A DNA stretch of 64,000 nucleotides from positions 32,270,082 to 32,334,081 of the forward strand of contig NC_067207.1 of the NCBI RefSeq assembly GCF_026262505.1, read 5' to 3'. A program made the translations under genes and the position numbers. Origin of the DNA: Trichomonas vaginalis G3 (taxonomy: Eukaryota > Parabasalia > Trichomonadida > Trichomonadidae). Of the stretch, positions 41,445 to 50,034 are shown one piece after another. Each line of letters begins with the position of its first letter. Positions within the stretch are counted from its first letter, which is position 1. The notes beneath the pieces were generated by a model. The model worked only from the letters and a program-made list of their open reading frames with translations. It did not search any database and was not told where the DNA came from.

Positions 41445-42404
41445 ATGACGAATCCAAACAAGGACCCCTATGTTTCTAAGGCAACAAAAAAAGCACTCAT
41501 GATAAAAATCTTTAGTTCAACACCAAATGCTTGGTTTATGGATATCTTGGAAAACATTCCGAGAGTTAGAACAGATGGACCTCCATACTGGTTAATATTT
41601 GTTGGTCAAAACACAAGATACTGTGAAGCCATACCATTACAGTCCAAAGCTATTTTAGATATCTTAGCAGCTTTGACAATATTCGTTGACAAATACCATC
41701 CAACAAAACTGACATCTGACTGTGAAAGTTCTTTCAAATCAGATGATGTAAAAAACTATCTGCGTTCAAAAAATGTAAACCAATATTTCATTGTCGACCA
41801 AAACCATTCTGCTCTTGGTGTCATTGACGGTTGTATAAAAATGTTAAGAGACTTAAACCAACCACAAGGTGGTGAAGCAAATGAAATGTCATATGACGAC
41901 AAATATAGACACTTCTCCATGGCAAAGATGAGACAAGTTTTAAATATTTACAATAACCGTAAACAAAAAGGTTTGGGAAACCACTCCCCCGAAGAAATGA
42001 AAAACAACCCTGACTTAGAGAAAGACTATATATTTAATAATTTAGTCAAAAGAGACAAACAAGAAAGAATGCCGGGCTTCAAACTTCAGAAAGGTGACAA
42101 AGTAAAAATAGAAATACCTAAACGCGACCCATATGAAAATACTATTGACTATGACAACAATAGGAACCCGACAGGTACTCACATTCGTGTTCGTAAAAAT
42201 AGAAGAAAGTATACAAGAGAATATTATGAAGTTTTAGGCAAACATGGCAAAATGTACACACTGCAAGCAGAAGATAAAACTACTATTGCCAGACCTCGTT
42301 TCAAACTTGTCAAAGTTCAAGGTGGTATACTTTCAAAGACAGTTCCTAACAAATATAAGACAACTCCTGACGAATATGCTAAAGAAGTTGAAAATGACGA
42401 CTAA
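41445..42404 (+). CDS. Polinton part: retroviral-type integrase
   Basis: 319 aa, looks whole. The rve-type RNase H fold core is seen: first strand WFMDILENI (Asp33), second acidic site KLTSDCESSFKSDDVKNYL (Asp92), and the following helix-strand FIVDQNHSALGVIDGC. The C-terminal ~110 residues form an SH3/chromo-like basic domain (YYEVLGKHGKMYTLQAED). This integrase joins element ends to target DNA and makes the 6-bp duplication seen here. Its last bases overlap the end of the tail-fibre gene by 4. Confidence 0.85.
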   Translation: MTNPNKDPYVSKATKKALMIKIFSSTPNAWFMDILENIPRVRTDGPPYWLIFVGQNTRYCEAIPLQSKAILDILAALTIFVDKYHPTKLTSDCESSFKSDDVKNYLRSKNVNQYFIVDQNHSALGVIDGCIKMLRDLNQPQGGEANEMSYDDKYRHFSMAKMRQVLNIYNNRKQKGLGNHSPEEMKNNPDLEKDYIFNNLVKRDKQERMPGFKLQKGDKVKIEIPKRDPYENTIDYDNNRNPTGTHIRVRKNRRKYTREYYEVLGKHGKMYTLQAEDKTTIARPRFKLVKVQGGILSKTVPNKYKTTPDEYAKEVENDD

Positions 42405-44071
42405 GCAATTCTATACCATGCGTAAACTGTCATGTAAGGTGGCATGTATTCTTTACTTTGTCCCGTTGTTTGCGTATATCCTGAAACGAAATGTGTATGG
42501 TTTCCTTCTCCCTGCGTGTCATCCCAGTAACAATTTATAGCAAACTTAACGTCGTCTTTAACATCATATCCTTTACCTTTTGTCATTCCTGACCAATCCC
42601 AATATCTATGCTTATGCCAACCTGCTTGAGATGTACTTAAATCTATGTAATGACTGTGTGCAGGTAAATTTTCACCTGAAATCGTTTTACTTCCACCTGT
42701 TTCCTTTGAAGAGTTTGCACAATACAAAAACCTGTCGACTATTTGTTCCCATGCACCAACACCAAACATTACTTGAGGACCTCTTGCATCCATAGATGTA
42801 TAAATAGAACCTACTGGGTTCATTAAATCAAACATATGAGATATTATAGGATTGTCTCTTTTGAACTTAAAATATAGTGCAACTATTTCAGGTTTCTTCT
42901 GGTTTGTGTCAGAATATTTTTTATAATATAATCTTATGTTTTCAGGGTGGGTAAAATCTTGACTATAATATTTATTTCTGTCATCTGTATAATAATATAC
43001 TATTCTCGTTTTTTCTATTGCATTATATCTTTTATATCTATAATAATCTAAATATAATGTTAGCTTTTGTTCATCTACATGTGGTGTTCTGACGTCATCT
43101 CCATAGTCATAATAATATGGTGCTGGAGCTGGGTCAGGCAATGTCATATCTGTCATTTCATAAACTCTTAAATATTTCTTTTGTTCGTCTCCATATAAGT
43201 TTAAGTAGCAGTTGTTGTCTAATGGAACTTTAACTTGTGTACCATCATTCTTTTTATAGCTTACATACATTTCATTGTTATTTTTCGGAATGAGTTTATA
43301 CCGTGTACCATTTTCTAAGGACTGTACCAACTGCCATCTAAAATATTTATTTTCTTCATTGACAGAAAAGTCACCAACAATAGTTTCAATATTTTTTGTT
43401 CCTAGCAAACTTTGGTATATTTCATTGACATATGTTTTATCTGCTTTATTTTCAAGGCTAACGTCTAAGTCTGTTATTTCAGAAGATGTATGTGTATGTC
43501 CAACGGCACTTTTCCTGTTTAAGGTTTCTTGTAAGTTTGTAATATCAGATATAGAATGTGTATGAGTCTTATCTGCTTTTGTCTCTAATGTTTCCTTAAG
43601 ACTTGGTATTTGGTTAATATAATGTATATGAGTCTTTTTAGAATATTCGTTTTCAGCTCTTGTCACTTCACTTGACATTTTATTGTCAACATATGTTTTG
43701 TCTGCTAGTTCAGGATGAGTATGTTCTTTTGTTGCATAAGCATTGTTAGCTCTTTCTTCTTCTTTTGCTATTGCATCGTCTACATATTCTTTGTCAGCTT
43801 TGTTGTCAACATCTGCTTTCAAAAGAAGTTCATTTATAGGTTTCTCGTTTAAAGTTCCTTTTGTTGGATTTATACAGACAGTATTGTTCTTCTTGTCTTG
43901 AAACAGAAACTCATCTGTCATTGGGTTTAATGTCAGTTTTAAGTTTCCATCCTTCAATGACTCAGATATCTTAGAATAGTTTGAAAAGTTTGTTGTGTTC
44001 TTATTTAGAGCTTGCATAATGAGTTGTCGGTTGTGTTGTATTTCTCTTATGGAAGCAATATCTTTCGACAT
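42401..44071 (-). CDS. Polinton part: phage tail-fibre-like protein
   Basis: 556 aa, looks whole. The N-terminal third has repeated ADK.YVD and KTHTHSI..I motifs, the collagen-free fibre repeats common in phage tail fibres. The C-terminal ~130 residues match the phage baseplate/collar (T4 gp10 C-terminal-like) domain: MNPVGSIYTSMD, GAWEQIVDRFLYC, LPAHSHYI, HKHRYWDW, GNHTHF and PPYMTVYAWYRIA. Clusters of His-x-His suggest metal-stabilised trimers. The inferred role is host-cell attachment or a spike. Its promoter shares an 18-base gap with the divergent gene at 44090. Confidence 0.8.
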   Translation of the reverse strand: MSKDIASIREIQHNRQLIMQALNKNTTNFSNYSKISESLKDGNLKLTLNPMTDEFLFQDKKNNTVCINPTKGTLNEKPINELLLKADVDNKADKEYVDDAIAKEEERANNAYATKEHTHPELADKTYVDNKMSSEVTRAENEYSKKTHIHYINQIPSLKETLETKADKTHTHSISDITNLQETLNRKSAVGHTHTSSEITDLDVSLENKADKTYVNEIYQSLLGTKNIETIVGDFSVNEENKYFRWQLVQSLENGTRYKLIPKNNNEMYVSYKKNDGTQVKVPLDNNCYLNLYGDEQKKYLRVYEMTDMTLPDPAPAPYYYDYGDDVRTPHVDEQKLTLYLDYYRYKRYNAIEKTRIVYYYTDDRNKYYSQDFTHPENIRLYYKKYSDTNQKKPEIVALYFKFKRDNPIISHMFDLMNPVGSIYTSMDARGPQVMFGVGAWEQIVDRFLYCANSSKETGGSKTISGENLPAHSHYIDLSTSQAGWHKHRYWDWSGMTKGKGYDVKDDVKFAINCYWDDTQGEGNHTHFVSGYTQTTGQSKEYMPPYMTVYAWYRIA

Positions 44072-44077
44072 TTTTAT
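44071..44077 (+). promoter_or_regulatory. shared divergent promoter box, tail fibre / 44090 gene
   Basis: TTTTTAT TCTAGATAAAAT ATG on the plus strand. Read on the minus strand, the same 18 bases give ATTTTATCTAGAATAAAA and the tail-fibre ATG. The gap is nearly palindromic around CTAG, so one site can serve both genes. Confidence 0.5.
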
Positions 44078-44089
44078 TCTAGATAAAAT

Positions 44090-44938
44090 ATGCTTCCAAT
44101 AGAAAAAGAAAATTCAAGAGTTGCTACAACTAAACCATTAGATGAACTTTTTACTAATGTCGGTCAAAAGTTTGACTTAGATACCGTAAAGCATGAAGGC
44201 TATCGTTTTGACTACCCATTAAGATGGCTAAGAGACCCATCCGTCACAAAAGCTATTGGCTTTCGTAGAATGAAGTTCATTTCAGAAGCCATACATGGTT
44301 TCCCATTTACGGTCGGTTTTGAAGTTCGATACTATAACAAAGAAAAACGTATGTATGAGAAATTTGAACAGGGAAAACTTTTACAAGTTAGTTTGCTTAT
44401 AAATTTAGAAACAACTCTTCAAGCTTTTCAAGAAAAAATAAACGATATCTATATCGAATATGCAAACCAGTATAACATTGACGAAGGAGAATACCATCTC
44501 GATATTATTTATGACAGGAAAAATGCAACTGTTAAAATCAATAAAATAGAAGACCTTGGAGAAAACGTTTATATTTCTACAAAATATAACAACTTGGCAT
44601 GGTATAGATTTATGAGGATGTTAAATCAGCCTGCAGAATATCCAGTACACCCGGACTTTTATGAAGTCGAAAAACCTAATGGAACATATGAAAATATTTT
44701 CGACCCAGATGCTATTATTGTTCATGCTTTATTTTCTGGTGCGCAAAACTCTTTCTTATGCTTGGCAAATGACTTTTACGAAAAACCTACAAAGTTATAC
44801 GAACCGCCGAGTGGAAGTATTTCAGACTTTCAAGTATGGTTTACTACAGATGGAAGAAAAAGAATAATTCCATTATACCATGCGTTTTACTTAGAACTTA
44901 GTTTCATATACAACTACTATCGAACGGTAAAAATATAA
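44090..44938 (+). CDS. Polinton part: unknown 282-aa protein, paralogue of the gene at 37056
   Basis: Looks whole. It begins MLPIEKENSRVATTKPLD, aligned with MLQVEKQRTKVADTKPLD of the 37056-37916 protein, and the two align to the last residues (FYLELSFIYNY). Conserved aromatic-rich blocks near the C-terminus (LYEPPSGSISDFQVWFTT) may be the functional core. Divergent from the tail-fibre gene, with which it shares a promoter, so the product could be part of the same attachment structure. No family recognised. Confidence 0.68.
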   Translation: MLPIEKENSRVATTKPLDELFTNVGQKFDLDTVKHEGYRFDYPLRWLRDPSVTKAIGFRRMKFISEAIHGFPFTVGFEVRYYNKEKRMYEKFEQGKLLQVSLLINLETTLQAFQEKINDIYIEYANQYNIDEGEYHLDIIYDRKNATVKINKIEDLGENVYISTKYNNLAWYRFMRMLNQPAEYPVHPDFYEVEKPNGTYENIFDPDAIIVHALFSGAQNSFLCLANDFYEKPTKLYEPPSGSISDFQVWFTTDGRKRIIPLYHAFYLELSFIYNYYRTVKI

Positions 44939-45041
44939 TTTTTTAATCGGTTGAGGTGTTGGATTTGGTTGCCACTAGACTGTGGTGCAGGTTCAGGCTG
45001 TTGTATAACAGGAGCTTGTTCTTTCTGGCAGGTTAGGGTCT

Positions 45042-45188
45042 TTAAGGTATAATACCAACAAACTGACCTACTCTTTTACCAATATTTTTGACACCGTTCC
45101 ATACTCCTCTTCCGACAGATTTTATTCCATTCCATATACCTCTTCCAACTCTTCTGAAGAAGTTTCCAATACTACTGAAGAAACCCAT
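45042..45188 (-). CDS. small amphipathic basic protein, 48 aa
   Basis: Minus-strand frame MGFFSSIGNFFRRVGRGIWN ending GQFVGIIP, with a 10-11-residue repeat (VGRGIWNGIKS / VGRGVWNGVKN / IGKRVGQFVG). It is strongly amphipathic and cationic, like the N-terminus of the 41026 protein. TTTTTAC lies 10 bases before the ATG. Inferred to be a small virion or membrane-active peptide. Confidence 0.45.
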   Translation of the reverse strand: MGFFSSIGNFFRRVGRGIWNGIKSVGRGVWNGVKNIGKRVGQFVGIIP

Positions 45189-45219
45189 TTTACTATATGT
45201 AAAAATCTAATATCCGCCT

Positions 45220-45569
45220 AGTCTCTTACGTTTCCTGTTGAGTTCCATAGCATTCTTTAACTGGAGCTCATACATTCTGTTTTCCTCTGGTAGAAAACAT
45301 ATTCTGGGTCAACTCCTGTGTTCGCGTCATCTGCATAAAGTTGTTTATATCCCACTTCAGGGTTTGTATAAAACTCTTTCCATCTCATATTTGCATACCA
45401 TGGTGGCAAACCTAACGCAGCGTCATTTGACATGGCAGTTTGCATTTGTACATCTGTTGGCACTTGACCATAGTTTTGCCATTGCAGTTTGTATTCTAAC
45501 TTCATTTGGAATATTCTCTGGGTTTGGTTGTCCAGGTTGCTGTGCATTCGCTAAGTTCTGTGCGTCCAT
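45220..45569 (-). pseudogene. Polinton part: small unknown gene region, broken
   Basis: A Gln/Asn-rich segment with LEYKLQWQNYGQVPTDVQMQ and a Trp/Tyr-rich part (LPPWYANMRWKEFYTNPE). TTTTTAT stands 10 bases before the ATG at 45569, as at other genes of the element. Broken; no family recognised. Confidence 0.4.
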
Positions 45570-45662
45570 TTAATATTAGATAAAAATATCTCTTACGAGT
45601 ACATATACTGAACATTTGCAGGCATTGGTTCATCTTCATATTCTCTGTACTTTTCTGCCACG

Positions 45663-46525
45663 TCAAATAAATAAATGACACAATGGAAAAAACCTAAAAT
45701 AACAATCCGATTTCAAACCACATTTACTTACTAATAAAATTTCTTTATTGTGACACTTTCTCCGGTTTATAGGACCTCTCTCATATTCTATCTTGTCATA
45801 TATAAACTCATAGTCATGTATGTCCTCTAACCATCTCATAACGGTTTCCAAACCACTTTTATCGGATGTAAAGTAAAAGCATGGATGGTTATGTATAACG
45901 TCTAAAGTTTCTAAAGAGTCTCTCAAAGTCCAGTCTACTTGTATTGAAAATCCCATGTGTTATAGAACGGCGGGTCCACTATAAAGAAAACATTTTCCTT
46001 GTCTTTATATTTTTCATACAACTCTGTCCAATGACATCTCACAAACTCTATACCCTCAATATATTTTTCTATGTCCTCTTTGAAAACATTTGTATAGTTA
46101 AGATATAAAACTTTTGACATAAGTGTTTCAATGTCATGAACTCTTATAGCACCACTATATAATAGTCTAGCAGATATACTATCCCAGTCTATATATTCTG
46201 CTTTTTTCAAAACCTCTCTCACAATATTTTTGTTATCTAATGGTATACGTTCCATCTTACCTATAGGTATCTTTTCTTTTAACTCTTTCAATATATTATT
46301 TGTGTCTGGAATATGTTTGAGACGGTCCATATAGTTGTCGAAGTCATTGCATATAATCTTTGAGTCTGGGAATATTGTATGGCACAAATGGGATATATAG
46401 AAACTTCCACCGAACAAATCTACAAATGTTAGACCATTCGGTAGTTTCTTAAGTTCTCTCAATATAATATCTTTACATCTACTCTTATTTCCAAAGAACG
46501 GTAACGGTGGTTTTGTAAAATTCAT
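45663..46525 (-). pseudogene. Polinton part: Dam-type (D12 class) adenine methylase region, broken
   Basis: Opens with MNFTKPPLPFFGNKSRCKD, then motif I FVDLFGGSFYIS (SAM-binding FxGxG-like), and motif IV FFIVDPPFYN (DPPY type). This is the order of D12-class N6-adenine methyltransferases of phages, bacteria and some large DNA viruses. TTTTTAT is 12 bases upstream of the ATG. It is the outermost gene at the right end. A role in marking element DNA is inferred. Broken; fossil. Confidence 0.7.
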
Positions 46526-46660
46526 TTATATATAATAATAAAAATGTTTTTACCCGAAAAGTGACAGAAAAGTTACAAAACATGAAAACATATATAATTT
46601 GTGAAAAGTGAAACATTATATAATGTTTTCGACCCAGAAGACTAACAATTTTCCGAATAT

Positions 46661-46743
46661 AAACTTCATTTATACTAAACATCTTCAGGGCTAGAGGGCG
46701 CAACGCGCCTGGAGGCCCCACTACCTTTTTTTTTTTTTTTTTT
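46661..46743 (-). repeat. Polinton right terminal inverted repeat
   Basis: Read on the minus strand: A-run, GGTAGTGGGG, then the hairpin GGCGC-GTT-GCGCC, AAGATGTTTAGTATAAATGA. It matches the left end over 65 bp apart from the A-run. Single copy here, tandem at the left. Confidence 0.92.
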
Positions 46744-46830
46744 TTATCATGCTCAAGATAAATCAAAAAGGTTCAATCAGTATCTATAGAAGTTTTTTGA
46801 CTATTTATTCCATTTTCCATGTCTTAGTCT

Positions 46831-47817
46831 ATGCTAATGCAACATGTTCTGAGACTATTCTTTGATTCTATTTCAAGTCGTGACATTTGGATTCATTTTT
46901 ATGGAAAAGAAGTAATCACTGAAAAATACACTAAAAATGAAATATTCAGTCGAACATCAAAAGGAAATTATCATGTTACAACATGTTTCTTCAATGGAAT
47001 TCAAGATGTTGTTATCAATATAAACGTCGATTATCGAACAAAACTTCTTATTTCTATTTCTGGATTCTATGGCACAAAAACTTCATATCAAACAGTTTAT
47101 TCTTATCAAGGAAGTTGTGTTATCTATCGAACATATGCCATAAAATCAACACAACCGTATTCACAATATCGAGATGGAGTATTTTTGAAATCAACAATAT
47201 CAAAATATCGTCCATACAACTTAAACATATTTAAAGATTCAACTGTCTTTGATTGTGGAGTTTCATTAGATTATGGAAATGCAATTAATTATATAGAAAA
47301 CGGAAATGTTAGTTTTTCACGAAATAACATAACAAATAACATATGCCATGATTATGCTTCACTAACAATTTTTTCAAATCAGACATGCAGAATCAGCCAA
47401 TCAACTTTAATTGATAATAAAGCATTCCTTGACTGCTTTCTTAATTATCATAGGGGTCCACATCAATATTATTATTGTAACATTATTCGAAACAACGCCA
47501 AAGAAACTTTTCGTTTTGTTGAAGCAACAGTTACATTTGAATATTGTTCGATTAAAAATAATAATTGTGAACAATCATATTATGCAGATCCAAAAAGTTC
47601 AGGTGCAATGATTAATAGTGATTATGATGGACAACCATCAGATCGTTTTGAAATAAAAAATCCATTAAACAATTATTAGAATAAATTATCACATCTTTCT
47701 ACAGGACTTTGTGGAGCAGAAAATGAAGTTATATTTGATATCGAGAAAGTATTTGCTACAAATAGATTAAAAACAGTATTATATCTTAAAAAATGTGGAC
47801 AAAGAAGAAAAAGGTGA
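46831..47817 (+). pseudogene. decayed beta-helix-type surface protein gene (multigene family)
   Basis: The first frame (ATG 46831 or 46837) gives 282 aa. Repeats such as NITNNICHDYASLTIFSN, CRISQSTLIDNKAFLDCF and YYYCNIIRNN fit right-handed beta-helix rungs seen in large trichomonad families of putative surface proteins. No signal peptide is visible and the product ends at a TAG at 47677. The same frame continues after the stop with coding-like LSTGLCGAENEVIFDIEKVF to a TGA at 47815, so the gene was probably longer and has been cut by the stop. A second copy of its 5' end lies at 48007-48081. Confidence 0.55.
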
Positions 47818-48006
47818 TAGTGATTATACTAAAAATACAAAATATTCATTGGGATGATACGTATTATTCAAATTCGAGTAAGTAAATCTTTATTTTTATA
47901 TATAGTGAATTTGCTTATTGTTCATCAATAAATATCTATTACAATCTTTTTGATATTTTATATATATTATATTTATTATACATGCCCAATGGTTTAATAT
48001 ACGAAA

Positions 48007-48081
48007 ATGCAGCATATTTTGAGACTATTCTTTGATTCCAATCCAAGTCTTAGCATTTGGACTATTTTTTCGGGAATGTAA
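48007..48081 (+). pseudogene. 5' fragment of the same beta-helix-family gene
   Basis: Frame MQHILRLFFDSNPSLSIW...SGM of 24 residues, close to MQHVLRLFFDSISSRDIW at 46837, with matching DNA around it (GAGACTATTCTTTGATTC in both). Coding similarity stops at a TAA and meets the end of the next gene, so it is a stump left by duplication and rearrangement. Confidence 0.6.
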
Positions 48082-48105
48082 AAACTATTGAAACTTTCGC
48101 AAAAA

Positions 48106-48612
48106 TCAAAAAATGTAAACTACCAACATTTTGTCCATATTTGATATTGTCGCATTTTGATTAAAGTCTGCTTCTAAAGAATGAGCAATTAATAAGTCAA
48201 GATCATCCCAGAATAATGGAAATTCATTTGAATCTTTTGGAACTAAAGTTTCGAAAATTTCATCAGGGATATCTGGATAATCTTCATGATTTTCGATAAT
48301 GTTGTTTTTTATTAATATGAATTCTAATTTTTTATTGCGAAATTCGATTTTTTCTTCATGAATTTTTCTAATCTTATTTAATTCTAGCATAAATGTTATA
48401 TAAATATTAAGTTTCTTGATCCGATTTGTGGAAATACGATCAATCATTCGTATTAATATCCTTTCATCAATGAGATTTAAATCGAGAAATTTTATAACTT
48501 TTGACAAAGTATCACTCAAACTGTCTAAACTTAATTCCCATAGAGATTCAGTTAAATTCATCACCTCAAAAATTTGAGATGGTATACCCTCCATGGTCAT
48601 TAGTTTAGACAT
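48106..48612 (-). pseudogene. truncated gene resembling the N-terminal region of trichomonad ankyrin-family proteins
   Basis: From ATG 48612 (MSKLMTMEGIPSQIFEVMNL) 168 aa of helices follow. The end, FPLFWDDLDLLIAHSLEADFNQNATI, resembles the segment that precedes ankyrin repeats in the big trichomonad DUF3447-linked families. No repeats follow; the frame ends after 14 more residues, next to the beta-helix stump. So it is probably a 3'-truncated member, though a stand-alone small protein cannot be excluded. Confidence 0.4.
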
Positions 48613-49016
48613 TTGAATTTTGAAAAAGTGCCAAGATAAAATGAATCCCAAAAATTATTTCATAAAACATAAAGTTTTGAACTCACTATAATCATATATT
48701 CAAAAAAATTATTAAATTGTTCGTAATCATAAATTCAATATAAAAATTTGCTTATTTAGTGAAATAAGATAAATTAACTCTTTAGCTATTGAATACATGA
48801 ACACAACAGATTCAATTGTTTTCAATCGCTGAATAATAATCAGACATTCGCTAATAAAATTATAGAATTAAACTATTTATTCAACATACATGGTTAAAAT
48901 ACATACAATATAATAAAAATATTAGAATGCATAAGGATGAAATCACTATTATACACGTGATTTTGTATTTTTTCCTTTTTTTATAGGTTTCGAAAATTTC
49001 TTGACTACAGGTGTTT

Positions 49017-49928
49017 TTATCTTTGGAGTTGCTGGTTTGTGAATTGAATTTTTGATTTTGGGCCTCCCAATTTTGGGGTAACTGGTTTTTGAATATTTGG
49101 CTTGGCATTTTTAAAAAATTCTTCTTTAAGTAACGATGGAACATCAGCAAGAGATGGCAGTATATATGTTGGTCGAATTGCCGGATCCAAACTTTCAATT
49201 TTGGTATTTCTATCGACTCCTGTAAGAACAAATATGGTTTTGAGACCATTTCTAGCGCCAAACTCTATGTCTGTTGGTATTCGATCGCCAACCATAATCA
49301 TTTCTTCCTTGGCAATTTTTAAATTTGATTCTAAAATTGGAATAAGCTCTGGTGATGGTTTACCTAAATTTGCTTCAAGTTTTCCTGCTAAAGTAGCAAT
49401 TGTTGCGACCATTGATCCAGCACCACAAATTGTTTTTCCGGCTACAATATTTGAAGTATCTGGGTTAGCTCCATATATCTTGCAGTCGTATTTTTTAACA
49501 ATAGTTGCAATTCTGCAAAGATGATCGTAATCGAAAGTTAAATTATTGCAAACTGCAATTGCATCAAGGTGTCTGATCTCGTTAAGTGTCTTAAATGTAT
49601 ATGTTTGTATTCCTATATGATCCAGCTCTTCTTTTAATCCGACAAATCCGTATACTAATGCAGATCTTATTCCATCTTCTTTCATTTTAAGGGCGCATGT
49701 ATAACCAGCAGTAAAAACATCGTTTTTTGACAAATTTGCAATGCCTTTATCTGATAAAACTTTTGCAAAATGTGCTCTGTCTCGCGATGAATTATTTGAT
49801 AGAATAATTACAGCCAATCCCATCTTTCTCATTTCAGATATTGCTTCTGGTACACCTGGGAAAACTGTTCCTGCTTTCCATATTGTTCCGTCAACATCTA
49901 ACAATATGGCCTTTGGAATTATTGTCAT
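49017..49928 (-). CDS. HAD-IIA phosphatase (4-nitrophenylphosphatase / phosphoglycolate phosphatase type)
   Basis: 303 aa from ATG 49928, chosen because an exact initiator TCATTT lies just upstream. Motif I is AILLDVDGTIW, motif II VIILSNNSSRD, motif III LGKPSPELI, motif IV IMVGDRIPTDIEFG. The C2-type cap with the GANPDTS...GAGSMVA segment marks subfamily IIA. It hydrolyses small phosphoesters in the cytosol using a phospho-Asp. After the catalytic domain comes a NIQKPVTPKLGGPK tail. A basic stretch of the same style (HKPATPKIKTPVVKKFSKP) runs on in another frame to about 48949, suggesting a lost or misread base near 49030. Confidence 0.88.
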   Translation of the reverse strand: MTIIPKAILLDVDGTIWKAGTVFPGVPEAISEMRKMGLAVIILSNNSSRDRAHFAKVLSDKGIANLSKNDVFTAGYTCALKMKEDGIRSALVYGFVGLKEELDHIGIQTYTFKTLNEIRHLDAIAVCNNLTFDYDHLCRIATIVKKYDCKIYGANPDTSNIVAGKTICGAGSMVATIATLAGKLEANLGKPSPELIPILESNLKIAKEEMIMVGDRIPTDIEFGARNGLKTIFVLTGVDRNTKIESLDPAIRPTYILPSLADVPSLLKEEFFKNAKPNIQKPVTPKLGGPKSKIQFTNQQLQR

Positions 49929-49930
49929 AA

Positions 49931-49936
49931 AAATGA
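49931..49936 (-). promoter_or_regulatory. initiator element of the HAD gene
   Basis: TCATTT on the minus strand, matching the trichomonad initiator TCAYWW, two bases before the ATG at 49928. Confidence 0.6.
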
Positions 49937-50034
49937 AGCAATTTAATACTACACAAAAACATTTATAATGCATAAATAAAACAAATACAATATATACACT
50001 ATAAAAACAATTCTTGATCTTCCTAATTAAAAAG

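Larger units (their letters stand above)
21287..46743. mobile_element. Maverick/Polinton, 25,457 bp, fossil
   Basis: Bounded by a perfect 6-bp direct repeat TTATCA (21281-21286 and 46744-46749), the duplication size typical of Polintons. Inverted ends start with an A-run followed by GGTAGTGGGG. Parts recognised: protein-primed-type DNA polymerase B, retroviral-type integrase, HerA/FtsK-type packaging ATPase, capsid-like and penton-like regions, SF3 helicase. Extra parts are KilA-N genes, a Dam-type methylase, a phage-like tail fibre and two paralogous unknown proteins. The element is broken, with about a dozen breaks, though roughly half its genes look whole. Ends are about 91% alike over 65 bp and the target duplication is intact, so the insertion is neither fresh nor ancient. 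Confidence 0.93.

Noticed and set aside
41445-42404. LTR retroelement as the source of the integrase
   Set aside because: No reverse transcriptase, gag or LTRs nearby; the integrase sits within a complete Polinton framework with its own ends.
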